Source: Adineta vaga (taxonomy: Eukaryota; Rotifera). Taken from it: a stretch of 64,000 nucleotides of DNA. This document shows, one piece after another, positions 44,324 to 62,215 of this stretch. Within the stretch, counting starts at the first letter, position 1, and every line of letters begins with the position of its first letter. The translations under genes and the position numbers were made by a program. The stretch is from NCBI GenBank assembly GCA_021613535.1, contig CP075493.1, forward strand, positions 14,756,001 through 14,820,000, read 5' to 3'. The notes beneath the pieces are model-generated. The model saw only the letters and a program-made list of their open reading frames with translations. It did no database searches and was not told the origin of the DNA.

Positions 44324-47300
44324 ATGATACGAGAACTTCATCTTCGTTTAAAAAAGTGGATATCAGAACTAAATCTTTTTGAAAAATCTTCAAGTAATGA
44401 ACAAACTCTTGGCAGAGAACGATTTGCTACACGCATTTTTCTCATTTCTTTTCTTTGTCTACTTATTATTATTAGTATTATTTCATCATTAATTCTTCAT
44501 ACAGTCAACAAATCGGAAAGTTCACCATATTTATCAAGATTCGAATATCTTTTAAATAAATATCCAAAGGCATTGAATTGTCCTTGTTCAAAAATTGGAA
44601 TTACTTATTCAACATTTGTTACAATAAATGTCGAATTTCATCAAGTATGTTCAAGTCAATTTATTTTAAAACCATGGATCGAAAGTGTTTTTGCTCAAAG
44701 AAATACATTATTTTCAGAATCTGATGATTTTCATCAAATTTTAAGTTTCTTTTGGCAAATAATTGCAGATTTTTGTACAATTAGCAATCAATCATTGAAT
44801 GCAGCAATAATCAATTTCAATTCATCATTTATACTTACTCCTACAGCTCTCTCAAAAGATGTTATTGAAAATCAAATTTATTCAGATTTAAATATATATA
44901 TTCAATCAATTCAAACAAAACTTGCCCAACATTTATTAGCAGTTCAACGGACCATCGCTGGTAATCAATATGTTTCAGCTTTAACCAATAATTTTTATTT
45001 TGTTTCTTCGACTGAACAAAATTCTCTTCGAATGTCACCAAAACAATGGAATAATTGTTCTTGTATGAGAATTACTGGTTGTCCACATCCAGCTATGATA
45101 AATGAAACTATCATTCCTGGAATGATCATGGATTGTTATTTGATTGATGCAACATTATCATCAACATTAGAATGTTATTATAATCAAACTTGTTTTTCTC
45201 TTTTACATCCATCAATGTCAATGAAATTACTTTCAACGGATAAAAATAAACAATTTTCATTCAATTCAACTATTCAATCTCTTCTAGAAAAACTTATGAT
45301 TGATAATTTAACTATTATTATTCATTTTGATTTATTCTATGATCATTGTAAACCAGTATTTTGTTCGTATTCATATTCTCATCGTTTCGATATCTTGTTT
45401 ATCATTACAACATTGATTAGTAGTTTTGGTGTATTATCATTCATCTTACCATTTATTGTACAATTAATAGTTATGATTATTTTTGGTTGTAAAGGAAATA
45501 ATTCAAATAGATCAGGTAAATATTCTTTCATTTCTGTACTATATATAATAAAGAATTCTTCCATATAGTAAAAGAAATCATCATTAATGAATGTCGATCT
45601 ATATTTGGAAAAATAATTAATATAAACCTTTTTGAAAATGGAATGACAGATGAAAAATATATATATGAGCAACGGTTTACAACTCGACTATTTCTTCTAT
45701 TTTTTATGATCTGTTTTATTATAATTAGTATTATTATAATTTTCTCGAAACAGGAACAATTGATAACGATCTCTGAACCAACTGAAGAAGATTATCAGAA
45801 TTTATATGAAAAATATAATTCAACACTTGTATGTCCATGTTCACAAATCTCTATTCCATATGAAACATTTCTCAATGTTACTTTTCTTCTTCATCAAATC
45901 TGTTCAAGTAATCTTGTTTCAATTCAATGGATCAATTATTTATCATCATTTAATCCAATGAATGTACCCGATTGGATTGTTGAACCTGTAGCAAAAGATT
46001 TTCGAGTATTCGGTACTTCTTACTTTGAATTTCTTCAAATCTTCTGTCTATTAGCAAATCTTACGATTGAAAATACTCAAAAAACCTTTCTAACAACTGA
46101 ATTGATCAGTAAAAATCTTCTTTCACCAGATATTTTTCAACAGAAAACAACAGATCTCATGGACATATTCGTTCGTACTACTCAAAATACTTTTATTGAA
46201 ATCTATCAATGGCTTCAAGTAATTAATACAATTAATCTCTTCATCACTGGGACAAAATCAAATTTTGATGGTTACATTGAAAATAATCAAGTATTGTTAA
46301 TGGATCTATACCTTAATCAGGGTGTCTTTATCAGAGATGGCTATGTAACAGGTGCAGGTGTTGTGTACATGCTCAACAAAGAGAAATTTATGTCCCATTG
46401 GACTTCTTCTCTTTAAAAATGCATCGAATATTGTCAGTGATGCATATTTTTTCCAAGAAATTCCATATGGTTGTATACCTTGGAGAGGATTTACAGGTTC
46501 AACAATTGAATGGTGGTATAATCAAAGTTATATTGATGATATTCAACATACGTATGCTGCAACGATTTCAAATTCACTTTCGCCAATTGTAATCTCACTT
46601 GACCAATCAATAAATTCATCGTTTCATGGGAAAAAAGTGGAATATTTAATCCAAAATATGTTTATTGAAACAATTATAAAAAATAATGCAAATTTTAGCA
46701 CATTTTACAGACAATGTGCACCACAATCTTGTTCATATACAATTATTCAACGTCGACAAGATTTCATTCTTCTTCTCTTTCTTTTAATATCTACAAGTCA
46801 AGGACTTAATCAAATTCTCCGTTTATCTATACCTTTACTTAGTCAATTGATTCTATCTTATCTTCGGAAATTTTTAAGTTCCAATCGAAGTATAGTACGA
46901 ATTTCAACTATTCAACGATTCAAACGATTATTAAAATCCATTCGATATTTTAATTTATTTCGATCAGATAAGAAAAACGCAATCAGTTTAAGCTTACAAC
47001 TAATCTATACACGTGTTTATCTCATTCTTTTTACTATTTGTTTAATAATTTTGATTTTTTACAACTCAATTATCGACCGTACTCGTACAATAGTAACATC
47101 CAATCCAAATTTAGAAGATTATCAACAACTTCTAAAACTTTATCCAGATAATGTTAATTGTCCATGTACACAAATTACTATTCCTTATGCACAAATCATC
47201 ACTGAACTTAACGTTACATCATTTCATCAAGTGTGTACTACTTCATTATTAGGAAACATGGTACAACTAGGTCGATTTTCAGGAAGTACTACTGTTTCTG

Positions 47301-48187
47301 ATGGATTAAAATTTGATTCTTGGAGATATTCATTTCTTAATGGTCTTACTATTCTTTGTAGCTTATCTCAAAACTATGTCAAGAATAATATTGAAATGCT
47401 TCTTTCATCAACAATGTTGGCTTATCAGACTATACCTCGAAATATCTTCCATCAACAAATCAATACTACTATAACTCGTTTTCAAAATGAATTACCAATT
47501 ACATTTAATCAAACACTTGAACTTATTCGAGCAACCAATCATGATAATGCTCTGATTGCATTTTTCCCTTCAAATTGGAATATTTTTGTTGCAGATGATA
47601 ATATTTCATTTCTTACTAGTCCTGTAATATATAACTTGACAGATATGAATACAACATGTTCATGTGCAACTGAACGATCTTGTACAATGCCAGTAATACT
47701 CTATGATTTTGAAAGTAATATGTATGTCAATTTACCTGAAGGTGTGGTGTACAGTTGTACATTAGTTGAAATAATTCTTCATTCATCATTATTTTGTTTC
47801 TATTCAAAAACATGTGTTCTTCGATATCGACAATTATCAGCACAACCACCTCTTCGACCAACATATTTTGATCAAATTACTGCAAATATTTTCAATTCAT
47901 CATTGACCCGTTTCGCAATGAATGACACAATTGAAACGATGGTCTCTTCTATGTTTATCGAATCATGGTCGAGTAATACATCCTATGAAAACTTCTTTGA
48001 AACTTGTTCACCATCTCAATGTATTAGTACTTATCGTTATCGATTTGATATTATTGAAATATTTACTATTTTCTTAAGTATTTATGCTGGTTTGGCTTTA
48101 ATATTAAGATTCTTAATTCCCCATTTATTTACGATTATTAATAAGATTCGGAATTGTAATCGTGTTCAACCATTAAATACTTCTTAA
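44324..48187 (+). CDS. Large membrane protein made of three tandem ~400-residue units
   Basis: Exons 44324-45515, 45569-46290 and 46352-48187 join in frame across introns of 53 and 61 nt (a 67-nt version of the second also fits), giving about 1,249 residues. Each unit has a cytosolic lead, one helix (for example 'IFLISFLCLLIIISIISSLI'), a Cys-rich ectodomain beginning 'CPCSKIGITYSTF', 'CPCSQISIPYETF' or 'CPCTQITIPYAQI' followed by 'HQVCSS'-like motifs, a mid 'NCSCM/LCTCS/TCSCA' element, then 'CKPVFCSYSYSHR' or 'CAPQSCSYTIIQRR' before a second helix pair. I recognise this as a repeated rotifer membrane family but know no function. Many N-x-S/T sites suit a glycosylated ectodomain. Without the second intron the middle unit appears frameshifted. 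With it, the expected Cys motif is restored. Confidence 0.7.
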
Positions 48188-48860
48188 AAACAATGAACGT
48201 ATGAACATATATGTCAAGAGAACATTTTCTTCTTTTTTTCTTTTTTGTTAAATGTTGTCCAGATAAAGAAACTATATACTCGATGAAAGATTATTGAATA
48301 AAGCAGGGATACATTTTCAAATAGATTCTGTCGAAAAAAGTACATCGTGAGGGTGTGAGTGATGGTTGAGAGTATAGCCACACTCACACAAACCCTCAAG
48401 AATGTGTTTATCAAACACGTTTTATTGTGTAAACACAGATATTTTTTGTTTCGATAAAACGAATAAACGAAGTTATATGCATGGATAATTACATCATTTT
48501 GAGGGTGAGGGCGTTCTAGTGCTTTTATTTGTCAACAAATAGCAGCATGGTAGATATGACTCAATACTCTGCCACTATAGTCTGAAAGGTAGTAAAAAAA
48601 AGGCTATTTTACGTGTCAGCAAAATACTTTTTTTTTCTTCCTTCCAATTGTCGTTCACTCGTTAGAAGAGAATATCGTTATTGAAAATAAGAGGAAAGTA
48701 AAAAAAAAACCAAAAGATGTGACCACATGCAAACAAGTCGCGCACTTAAAAAGTGCATTGCATAAAAGAATACAGGTTCACTTATTTTTAACCATTTACA
48801 TATATAAGTAAATGTGTTCTAGAAATATGTAAATTTTTGGTTTTTTTATCTCTCGCAGAC
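48188..48860. other. Intergenic with foldback
   Basis: A foldback at 48347-48400 and a lone arm at 48499-48515. No gene was seen. Confidence 0.4.
48347..48400. repeat. GT-rich foldback element, same subfamily as 43168
   Basis: Left arm GTGAGGGTGTGAGTGATGG; right arm reverse-complements to CTTGAGGGTTTGTGTGAGTG; internal block gagagtatagccacac. Confidence 0.7.
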
Positions 48861-54729
<5,869 letters not shown>

Positions 54730-55048
54730 CCTTTGTTTGTAAAATATGATAATTATACTTCCTTTTTGAAATAAAACAAACTGATTCGAACGTGAGTTCG
54801 TTGCATGACAACAACAAGTGAATGTTTACTTGAGAGTGTGTGGGTAACATAACATCTGATAAACGACGATTGTCTATTAGAATAATTTAGGACAATAATT
54901 TGTCTTAGACGAGTCTTAATCTGCGATAAACTTTATTTTAAATACTCGTCGAAAGCAGATAGATAAAAAAGGAAGCTGGCTTAGAGAATGGTGAATAAAA
55001 AGGAAAAAATAAGCGGAGATTCTTAGATTTGTTCATAATAAAATTTCT
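54730..55048. other. Intergenic, no gene recognised
   Basis: A lone repeat arm (cttgagagtgtgtggg) at about 54831-54846. Confidence 0.4.
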
Positions 55049-55456
55049 TTAGACACGAAGCTGCTCAGGTTTTAATAAGCCGGATGCGGTCATTTTTGTG
55101 ACATAGTCTTGAATGGCATGTTCTATTGCACCCGTTCGGCTTTTCCACTGTGTACTATCGCCCGTAATGGTTGGACTAAGTGATGGACACCAAAACTTGC
55201 CACTCCATTTCCATTGCCAACGATGAAAACCACCTTTGAACTGTGTATTACATGTTGTTCCAAAAGCTTGTTTCGTGTCGACATCACTCCACGATCCGTA
55301 ATGCTTAAAGACGGCTGTGCCCACTGCAATGCCACATGCAGGCCAGTTTTGCGCTAGACACGAGCTCAAGTTAACATCAAGACAATTAACTTTATGATTG
55401 AAACTTGCATTCAGCAAGATAACAACCACTGCCAAGACATACATGTTGAAATTCAT
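55049..55456 (-). CDS. Secreted anti-lipopolysaccharide-factor (ALF)-like peptide
   Basis: A single minus-strand exon of 135 codons. A signal peptide ('MNFNMYVLAVVVILLNASFN') precedes a mature ~110-residue domain. The core 'CNTQFKGGFHRWQWKW' continues to 'SGKFWCPSLSPTITGDS', which closely follows the ALF/scygonadin-type pattern C-x-F-x-x-x-P-x-F-K-R-W-x-L-x-F-x-G-x-M-W-C-P. It keeps the two Cys that close the LPS-binding hairpin, followed by 'SRTGAIEHAIQDYVTKM', the family's C-terminal amphipathic helix. In horseshoe crabs and crustaceans ALFs bind lipid A and kill bacteria. Basic residues within the loop are fewer here (K, H, R, K, K). An extra Cys pair lies N-terminal ('CLAQNWPAC'). Antibacterial function is inferred. 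Confidence 0.7.
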   Translation of the reverse strand: MNFNMYVLAVVVILLNASFNHKVNCLDVNLSSCLAQNWPACGIAVGTAVFKHYGSWSDVDTKQAFGTTCNTQFKGGFHRWQWKWSGKFWCPSLSPTITGDSTQWKSRTGAIEHAIQDYVTKMTASGLLKPEQLRV

Positions 55457-56238
55457 CGCCTATAACAACTTCTGTCGATGTAAAAAATGCTGAAATGATT
55501 TCGAACGTTTGCATCTATCTTTCTATAGTGACAATTCACGTACTCATATATTTCGTTTACTTGTGAAGAACGAAATATTTACAGAAGAAGTCGGAAGAAG
55601 CACCCCATTAATATGTATTTTATATGCATCTCTTCTTCATTCTCGTTTTTCTTGTTGTGTATATGTCATCTGTCAAGTACTACTTGATTTATGCTATACA
55701 TATGTAAGCAATAGAGCCCTGCGAAGTCGAATGTTTTCATTTCGAAACCTGCTTTTTATTCCTAAGTTTTTTTCTCATTATTGATTTATCTTTCATTATA
55801 ATATTTGTAAAGTTGACGACAATTTATGTATATTTTATGTTATATGATGTATGGAATAAAACTGCATTACAGCATTAGAATCAGAAAACTTTTATTTGTA
55901 TTTTACTGGTATAACTTCGATTTCGAGTCCGGTGGAGTCAGAGTTTGGTTATGGGAGTGGAATGAAAGGCTCTAAATGAGAATATGAATCATATTTGTTT
56001 TTGAAAAACAAAAAATGACATTTCCTTCTTCACAAGAGGGAGTGAGAGTATCGCTTACTCATCTAAACCCATATCCATACCATCATTCATCTTAATTCTA
56101 TTTTGTTTTGCAAGATATTTTATTGAGAATAATGTAAACTTTGTCTTAATATCTCTCATTTATGGACGAAATAAAAATATTTATCAAACTAAATAAAAAA
56201 AACGATTCTAAAAAATGAGCAGTTTTTGGAAGGCGACA
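55457..56238. other. Intergenic, no gene recognised
   Basis: A degenerate GT-rich foldback at about 56034-56087. The 91-codon frame at 55509 has no domain. Confidence 0.35.
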
Positions 56239-58131
56239 TTATATTATTTCTTGCAATAAATGATGATTACTGTTAAATTCTATTGTTATCCATGAAGTTT
56301 TTTCACCAATACTTAAAACATCAATTGATATTTCATTGTCATCTATCAGTTGTAGTTGTTCTCTTATCCATTTTGAAATGAATTCACGATTATTTTCTTT
56401 GAAATTTTCTTCTTCTACAGATACTTTAAGCATTAATGAGTATAAATTAAGTTTTAACATTTGTAAGATATTTCGAAAGTCTTCTTGTGTTCGAACACGT
56501 ATTTCCAGATGTTTAAAATGACTCTTATTTCTGATGTTATTTAGAAATATAAAGTCACCAGTGATTTTATACCAAATACATAAAGTATTCAAATTTGGAA
56601 GATGAGAAATAAGATTTGAAAGAGCCACGGAGTCCAATTGTATTGGATAGGATAATTCCAATTGTTGTATATTGTTTAGATTTATTACATTCGATAATAA
56701 TTCAATAATATTCTGCAATTCTTCTTTACTATTGAGACATAGTTTTATTACATGGGAGAAATAGTAATGATACGGTCGACTGGATAAATCGTCATCCGAA
56801 CTGATACATAACGTTAACTCTTGTATTCTTTGTGTATAATGATACGTATAAGGCACAACTGGACTTGTTATTTGTGTACGATAATTACTCAATGTTGATT
56901 CAGAGCCTCCCAGGTATATAGAAGATGTTTCACAGTAAGGTAAAGTGTAAAGAATAGTTGATTCATCGTCCGTTGAACCATAAACAAACCATTGATGTTT
57001 ATTAAGCCAGAAATCAGTTTTAAATGTGCTAAGAATATCATCCAAATCAATTGTAATCCAATCACCAACATGATATTCTCTAAAAGAATAAAGTTCATCT
57101 TAATAAATATAGACTTCATCGCATCTTACGTACATATAATTCCAATTATTTTCATTTGTTACAGTAAAATGAAATTGAAACTGCTTTACTGATGGCAAAT
57201 AATGGTAAATTAATTGTTTCCATTGTTGTCCATCAAGTAAGGTTTCATGGACTTCACCACTAATGACTAGGTGTTCGAGTTGAAATAGCGATGTATTGTT
57301 CAATTTAAATAATTTCATCATAGTATTCATAGTATAGAAATCTGTGTTACCTCTTAACTCGATTTTTAGATAAGATAAAGTCAATGGAATGCATAAAAAC
57401 ATGTTGGTGTCAAGATTCATTGTTTGTATATCATTAGTATTAGATAATTCGTATAAATTTAAATTTAATTTTTTTAACTTTGGTGTCCGTTCTAAGAAAT
57501 GGTGAACATTGTCAACATAACAATTAAGTGCTAAAATTTCAATATTTGATAATGAATAAATGGTTGTAGTATCACAGTATAGAATACCATCAAGTGTAAG
57601 AGATTTTAATATTGGATTTTGATTTGAAAATAAATGTTCAAATAGGAATTCATCATTATCTTCAGGAATATCAAGAATAATAAGATTTGATAATTTATGT
57701 AATTGATGAAGATTAGAAATAATCAAATGAAACGATTGTTGAGAGAGTTTGTTTAATTTTAAGGATCGAAGATTTTTTAAAGTTTCTATCGGAAATCGGG
57801 ATAAAAATTGAAGTACATAATGACGTTGATCATCATTTTCTGATAAATGAAGAGATTTAATTTGTGTCGGATTTAGATTGGATAGAAGACATTCGAACTG
57901 TAATTTACGCACATCACTATCGATTTGTATTGAAGACCAATGAATAGTAATCAAATGAGTAAAACGAATATTAAGATTACGAAAACTTTGCTGAATTTCG
58001 TAGAATGAAAGATAATCAAAACAGTGATAGATTATCTCATTCGGAAGATCAAGTATATGTGATCGTGTTAACATTTGAAAAATTTCTCTTGATATTTGAT
58101 TGCAAACTGTTCGAGTATAATTCTGATTCAT
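56239..58131 (-). CDS. F-box protein with LRR-like repeats
   Basis: Exon 1 is 58131-57134 and exon 2 is 57079-56239, joined in phase 2 over a 54-nt GTACGT...TTTTAG intron, giving about 612 residues. An F-box starts near residue 20 ('LDLPNEIIYHCFDYLSFYEI') and continues 'QQSFRNLNIRFTHLI'. Irregular leucine-rich segments follow ('LRSLKLNKLSQQSFHLII', 'LKSLTLDGILYCDTTTIYSL', 'LKKLNLNLYEL') in a layout typical of the large bdelloid F-box family. Such proteins recruit substrates to SCF (Skp1-Cullin-F-box) ubiquitin ligases. Without the intron a TAA at 57100-57102 would split the frame. A relative in ruins is at 7532-9047. Confidence 0.75.
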
Positions 58132-58137
58132 TTGCAA

Positions 58138-58659
58138 GCACCATTACTGCATTTATATTTTCATTGACTATATATATATAGATGTCTCTCTCGATCGTTA
58201 TTTGAAAAAAACAAAAGTCGATTCAACAGTAGTGTTTTTTCTTGCACTGTTAGATTTGTGAATAAGCATTGACTTATATAGTACATAGTTCGTGAAACGA
58301 GAGATTATCATTTTGCTTCTATACATTTTGGATAATTTTCATAATCAATTTATTATAACACGAAAATGCATATTGAATAGCGAGATATTTTCTTATAATT
58401 TTGGATAGTATAATTCAAATTGACCATTTTTATTTGATAGAATATAAGATACTACAATATCACTATAATGTTGATCATTGTAGATAAAATAAATGGTTGT
58501 AAAATGATTGAATAATATTCTGAGTCTACCTATTTTCCACCCTCAAGTTGATAATATTTTGATTGATTTCTAAATTGATCATCCAATTGATTGTTTTTTG
58601 TTCGATATAATATCTGTTTCACCTTTCGCCGCAATTTCTTTACGTCTTATTGATTCCAT
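58138..58659. other. Intergenic, no gene recognised
   Basis: TA-rich short repeat at about 58172-58182 and a lone repeat end (ccaccctcaag) at about 58547. Confidence 0.35.
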
Positions 58660-59591
58660 ATTGTGAAATACGGTCGCCGTGTATAACTACAAATATCATA
58701 GATTGCGTATGGATGACCGTTAAATGTGGATGCATTCTTCTTCGTCAGAAAGGTTCGAATTATCTATGCTCAATCTAGTACCAACATAGTCAGGGTAAGC
58801 CCAACATAATCCATTTTCAAATGTCCACGAACGATAGTGAGAACGTAGTTCGCACATATAGTTCATATGACGCATATTCAAACATCCTCAATACCGACCT
58901 AAATCAGTTTGAAAAACTAATCTCTCATACCATGCAACACATTGTCCATATTCGCATGACCATTTGTTTTTAAAACAAATACGTTCATTACAATCGATTG
59001 TATTCGATTTCCATTATCACACCGAAATTCATTAAATTCAAGTTTGTCATAATTTTCTTCATCCCATCCACTTTCACATTGTTGTACACTGTCACATATA
59101 TCTCTCCAGTCAACACATAATATGGCAGCGCTATTATCCATCCTTGTATAAGCTTGTAACGTATGTGAAAGCTTGAACGAATTCATATCATGAGTTAATT
59201 CATATTCGCAAAACTTGCCGAAGGTACTTTGCTGTGTACAATGACAGAGAAAGCGTCGTTCTTCATCTGAGTGAATCAGTGAACGATTACCGTAGTAGAC
59301 TTCTGAATATTCATCAGCCATTTCGATGCTTGAACTCCATTGAAGTACATCGATCGGTGAAATATTGTCTTTCAATAAGTTTACAAAATACTTCGTTTCC
59401 GCTTCATTCCCACATTTGTTGTTAGGCATTTCAAAGCTCTCAATCTTGTCTGGTCGACGGCAATATGGCACTCTTCCAGCAGTACTGTCACCATATTGAA
59501 TGTCTATTTCATCAATCACATAAATACAGTCGAATTGTTCTGATGTTGCACTATTTTCAGTATCGTAAAGATAATTTTGACTACTAGGCAT
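58660..59591 (-). pseudogene. LDL-receptor/EGF-like protein pseudogene
   Basis: From minus-strand ATG 59591 a 224-codon frame contains an EGF-like Cys segment ('FLCHCTQQSTFGKFCEYELT') and 'CVDWRDICDSVQQCESGWDE' with 'NYDKLEFNEFRCDNG', the bdelloid variant of LDLR class A modules (C-D-x-x-x-x-C-x-x-G-x-D-E), but with a Tyr where 'ENCD' is expected. It then drifts out of frame ('VFVLKTNGHANMDNV' replaces an expected Cys-rich module). Beyond the stop another frame holds 'SWTFENGLCWAYP', the usual next domain, ending at stops near 58700. No signal peptide is present. The intact parent would be a secreted or membrane receptor-like protein. Confidence 0.55.
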
Positions 59592-60041
59592 ATCAACGAA
59601 GCAGAAAACAGTGATGATAATGTTTCAGATCATTATTTTACATTTGCAATTACAAATACATCATAGTATTATTTTGTAATCAACTAAGATTTTTTCATAG
59701 AGAAAAGAAAAATAAACATATCGAATTCTATGTTTTATAGTTGTTGGTATATTGAACATAGCTCATAGTCGTGACTGCGAGACATATTTATCTGTTAGAA
59801 AATTCATGTAATCTATATTGTCATGCTTTAATGTTTGTTAATCTATGATTAGATATAAACTATTGACAAATTCAAGTAAAAGAACAGGATATCACTTCGA
59901 AGCTATGGGAACTGATATAATGTGAGTGTATATGAGAAAAAAATGTGTCAAGGGTTTCTTTGATAAAACGTACTCTGACATTGTTTCATTATGTTATTTG
60001 TGATAAATTTCTCGACATCAACATTCTCAAATAATAATTTC

Positions 60042-60167
60042 AGTTCAATCATTACTGTTTTCGATAAAACTTGTCATACAGTTTTAATGATTTTAATTGC
60101 AAATACATGTCTTATACAACTTTTAGCTGCTACAAATGCACTTGATATGAGTATCTTTACTCACTGG
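60042..60167 (+). pseudogene. Possible rhodopsin-like GPCR relic
   Basis: A 42-codon stretch reading 'TCHTVLMILIANTCLIQLLA' then 'ATNALDMSIFTHW' resembles the TM2 region of bdelloid peptide-receptor-like GPCRs (N-x-x-L/C within a hydrophobic helix) and ends at a TAA. There are no flanking exons. Weak evidence. Confidence 0.25.
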
Positions 60168-60352
60168 TAATATCGTTTATACAACGGTGTGTGTATGTGC
60201 ATGAGAATGTGGATGAAAATGACAATTTTCGAATTCAAGCTATCATTCATTATCAAATTGGTTCTTTCAAGAGTTTTCTAGTATACACTTTTTTTTATAG
60301 AAATTGAAATTCTTCAACAATCTGAACATCTGATGAAGAATACAAAACTTCT

Positions 60353-60398
60353 CTTGAGAGTGAGTGTTGTTTTAAGAAACACACCCTTACACGTAAGA
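60353..60398. repeat. GT-rich foldback element (degenerate)
   Basis: Left arm CTTGAGAGTGAGTGTTG; right arm aacacacccttacacg. Confidence 0.5.
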
Positions 60399-60793
60399 GT
60401 TTTAATTTATGCTTTTCAAAGGTATATAATCATTTGACCAATGATAAACAGCTGAATGATTACGATATCAGTTCTCTTCTCATTGTATTGATTCAATATT
60501 TGATATTCATCCACAAGAAATAAATATTACTTTTGAGATCGATAACAAAAAGATAAGATTTCACAAATATGATTAAAAGTAAAGTATGCTACGATTTTAA
60601 GTTGCTCGATATGCGTAGATTGAAAGCGATAGCAAATACAAATATTATCATTTCTATCAAATTTCTAACACAATCTGTTTTTCGAAAAATTTCTCTTCTA
60701 CACTATATATACATGTACATCTATGAAAAATATTCTTTAATCATTTCTTTTTTGCTTTCACATAGAACAGTATCCCTGCAAAACACATCATAT

Positions 60794-61261
60794 ATGCCAT
60801 CTCTTCGATATATTGCTTTTGGATTTTTTCTTCTATTAGGTATGTTATTCAGTCTTGAGAAATATACGGAATATAGTTCAAACATTAATGTATTGTCTAA
60901 TTTCTTTTAGCATTGAGTGCGCTTGCCGATGGTCTCAAATGCTATCAATGTGCTAATTGTAATAGCCCATTCAAACCAAGCGATGCGACAGAAGTAACAT
61001 CAAGTGATGCAAGAGCCTCTTGTTGGGTGAGTTAAAGATTGTTTCTGTAGATATATGCTGAATTTGATATGATCATAGAAAACGACTGCACGAAATGTTG
61101 CTACGACACGCGGCATCACTACAGACTGTAAACAAGTTGATGCAGCTGGTATTGGTACGTGGTGTTGCAATACAGATCTATGTAATGGAGCTATTCCAAC
61201 AAAATCATCGGTCTATCTCGTCTTAACAATCGCGACTATTGTCGCGACCATGTTAATCTAA
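60794..61261 (+). CDS. Ly6/uPAR three-finger protein, probably GPI-anchored
   Basis: Three exons (60794-60839, 60911-61026, 61079-61261) join in phases 1 and 0 across 71- and 52-nt introns, giving 114 residues. The signal peptide 'MPSLRYIAFGFFLLLALSAL' is split by intron 1. The mature domain starts 'LKCYQCANCNSPF' and ends 'GIGTWCCNTDLCNGA', with the hallmark C-C-x-x-D-x-C-N that closes Ly6 folds. A hydrophobic C-terminus ('VYLVLTIATIVATMLI') suits GPI attachment. Such proteins act at the cell surface as receptor modulators or adhesion factors; the partner is unknown. First intron position and domain order match animal Ly6 genes. Confidence 0.82.
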
Positions 61262-61491
61262 AAGAAAAACTATGATATTTTTTTTTCGTTTGACATTTCT
61301 TTTTTGCTAATCATTCTTTATTGGCAATATTTCTATGAATAAATAAAGTCCATCTTATATAATAAATATCATTTTACACACATTTATATTCATCAAAATA
61401 AAATACTTTTAATTGAACTTTTAAAGATTATATTTATTATGCTGATGTGATTGAAAAAATGAATACGATTGTATACGGTTATCTCAGCCGA

Positions 61492-62215
61492 TTACTGATG
61501 TTTAGCAAAAGGATGATACAATTCAGTGGTATTTTGAATATCACTTCGGCTGACGCCACGTCCACCGATCACTAACATTTTTTCATTTACTAATGTAGAT
61601 ACTCTATGATGATATCGTTCATATTTCATACTATCAGCTGTTGTCCAAGTTTCTGTTGATAGAAGATGTATGATAATGTCGGGCAATATTCATGCGAGCA
61701 GATTTAATCCAACTGCCTATAATTGGATCATATATTTCAGCAGTATTTAAATGATAGGTACCATCGAATCCGCCCTTAATTAAGATTCGTCTATTATTTA
61801 GAATGGTTGCTGTATGAGCCAATCGTGAACGATGTATTTTGCCAGTATCCGACCATCTCAGATGCAGACATCAGAAAATAGACATCTCGTGAGAATAACA
61901 ATCTACGAGCTTTTTTGAACAATTTTTACGCTGACTCACTTGTTGTAGTTGGACAAATTTGTTGATTCATCATTGACAAAGGATAACAAACAGGGAAGCC
62001 ATGACAATGAGAATGTTGAACACAGACAGTGTCAAGCGAAGGGCATGTATTATTTGTAGAATCATACGGTTGAAGTTACGTATATGTTGCCCACAAGAAG
62101 TCACACATACTAGTGTGACCGGTATTTGTCATATGAAAGCAGCCGCAGGTACTGTTTGTTGAGCAACGATTATACTGTTTAAGTCCATCACATAGTTCAG
62201 ACTGCACTTGAACTA
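61492..62215 (-). pseudogene. Kelch-repeat secreted protein pseudogene
   Basis: Minus strand. A Cys-rich lead ('CDGLKQYNRCSTNSTCGCF', later 'CVQHSHCHGFPVCYP') is followed by Kelch blades 'RLAHTATILNNRRILIKGGF', 'NTAEIYDPIIGSWIKSARMN' and, in another frame, 'TWTTADSMKYERYHHRVSTL', then 'KMLVIGGRG' and 'NTTELYHP'. The blades show the G-G doublet and the following Y/W spacing of Kelch propellers, but about half a blade is deleted near 61690, causing a frame change. A stop follows 'FLWATYT', and only about three of the usual six or so blades are present. Non-functional. Confidence 0.55.

Larger units (their letters stand above)
59592..60793. other. Intergenic with a foldback and a possible receptor relic
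   Basis: No intact gene. Frames near 60569 have no domain apart from the start of the next gene at 60794. Confidence 0.4.

Noticed and set aside
46291-46420. Frameshift in the middle unit of the tandem membrane protein
   Set aside because: A 61-nt intron (67 nt also fits) restores the Cys motif seen in the other two units.
57100-57102. In-frame TAA as evidence of an F-box pseudogene
   Set aside because: A 54-nt GTACGT...TTTTAG intron of correct phase removes it, and both sides read well.
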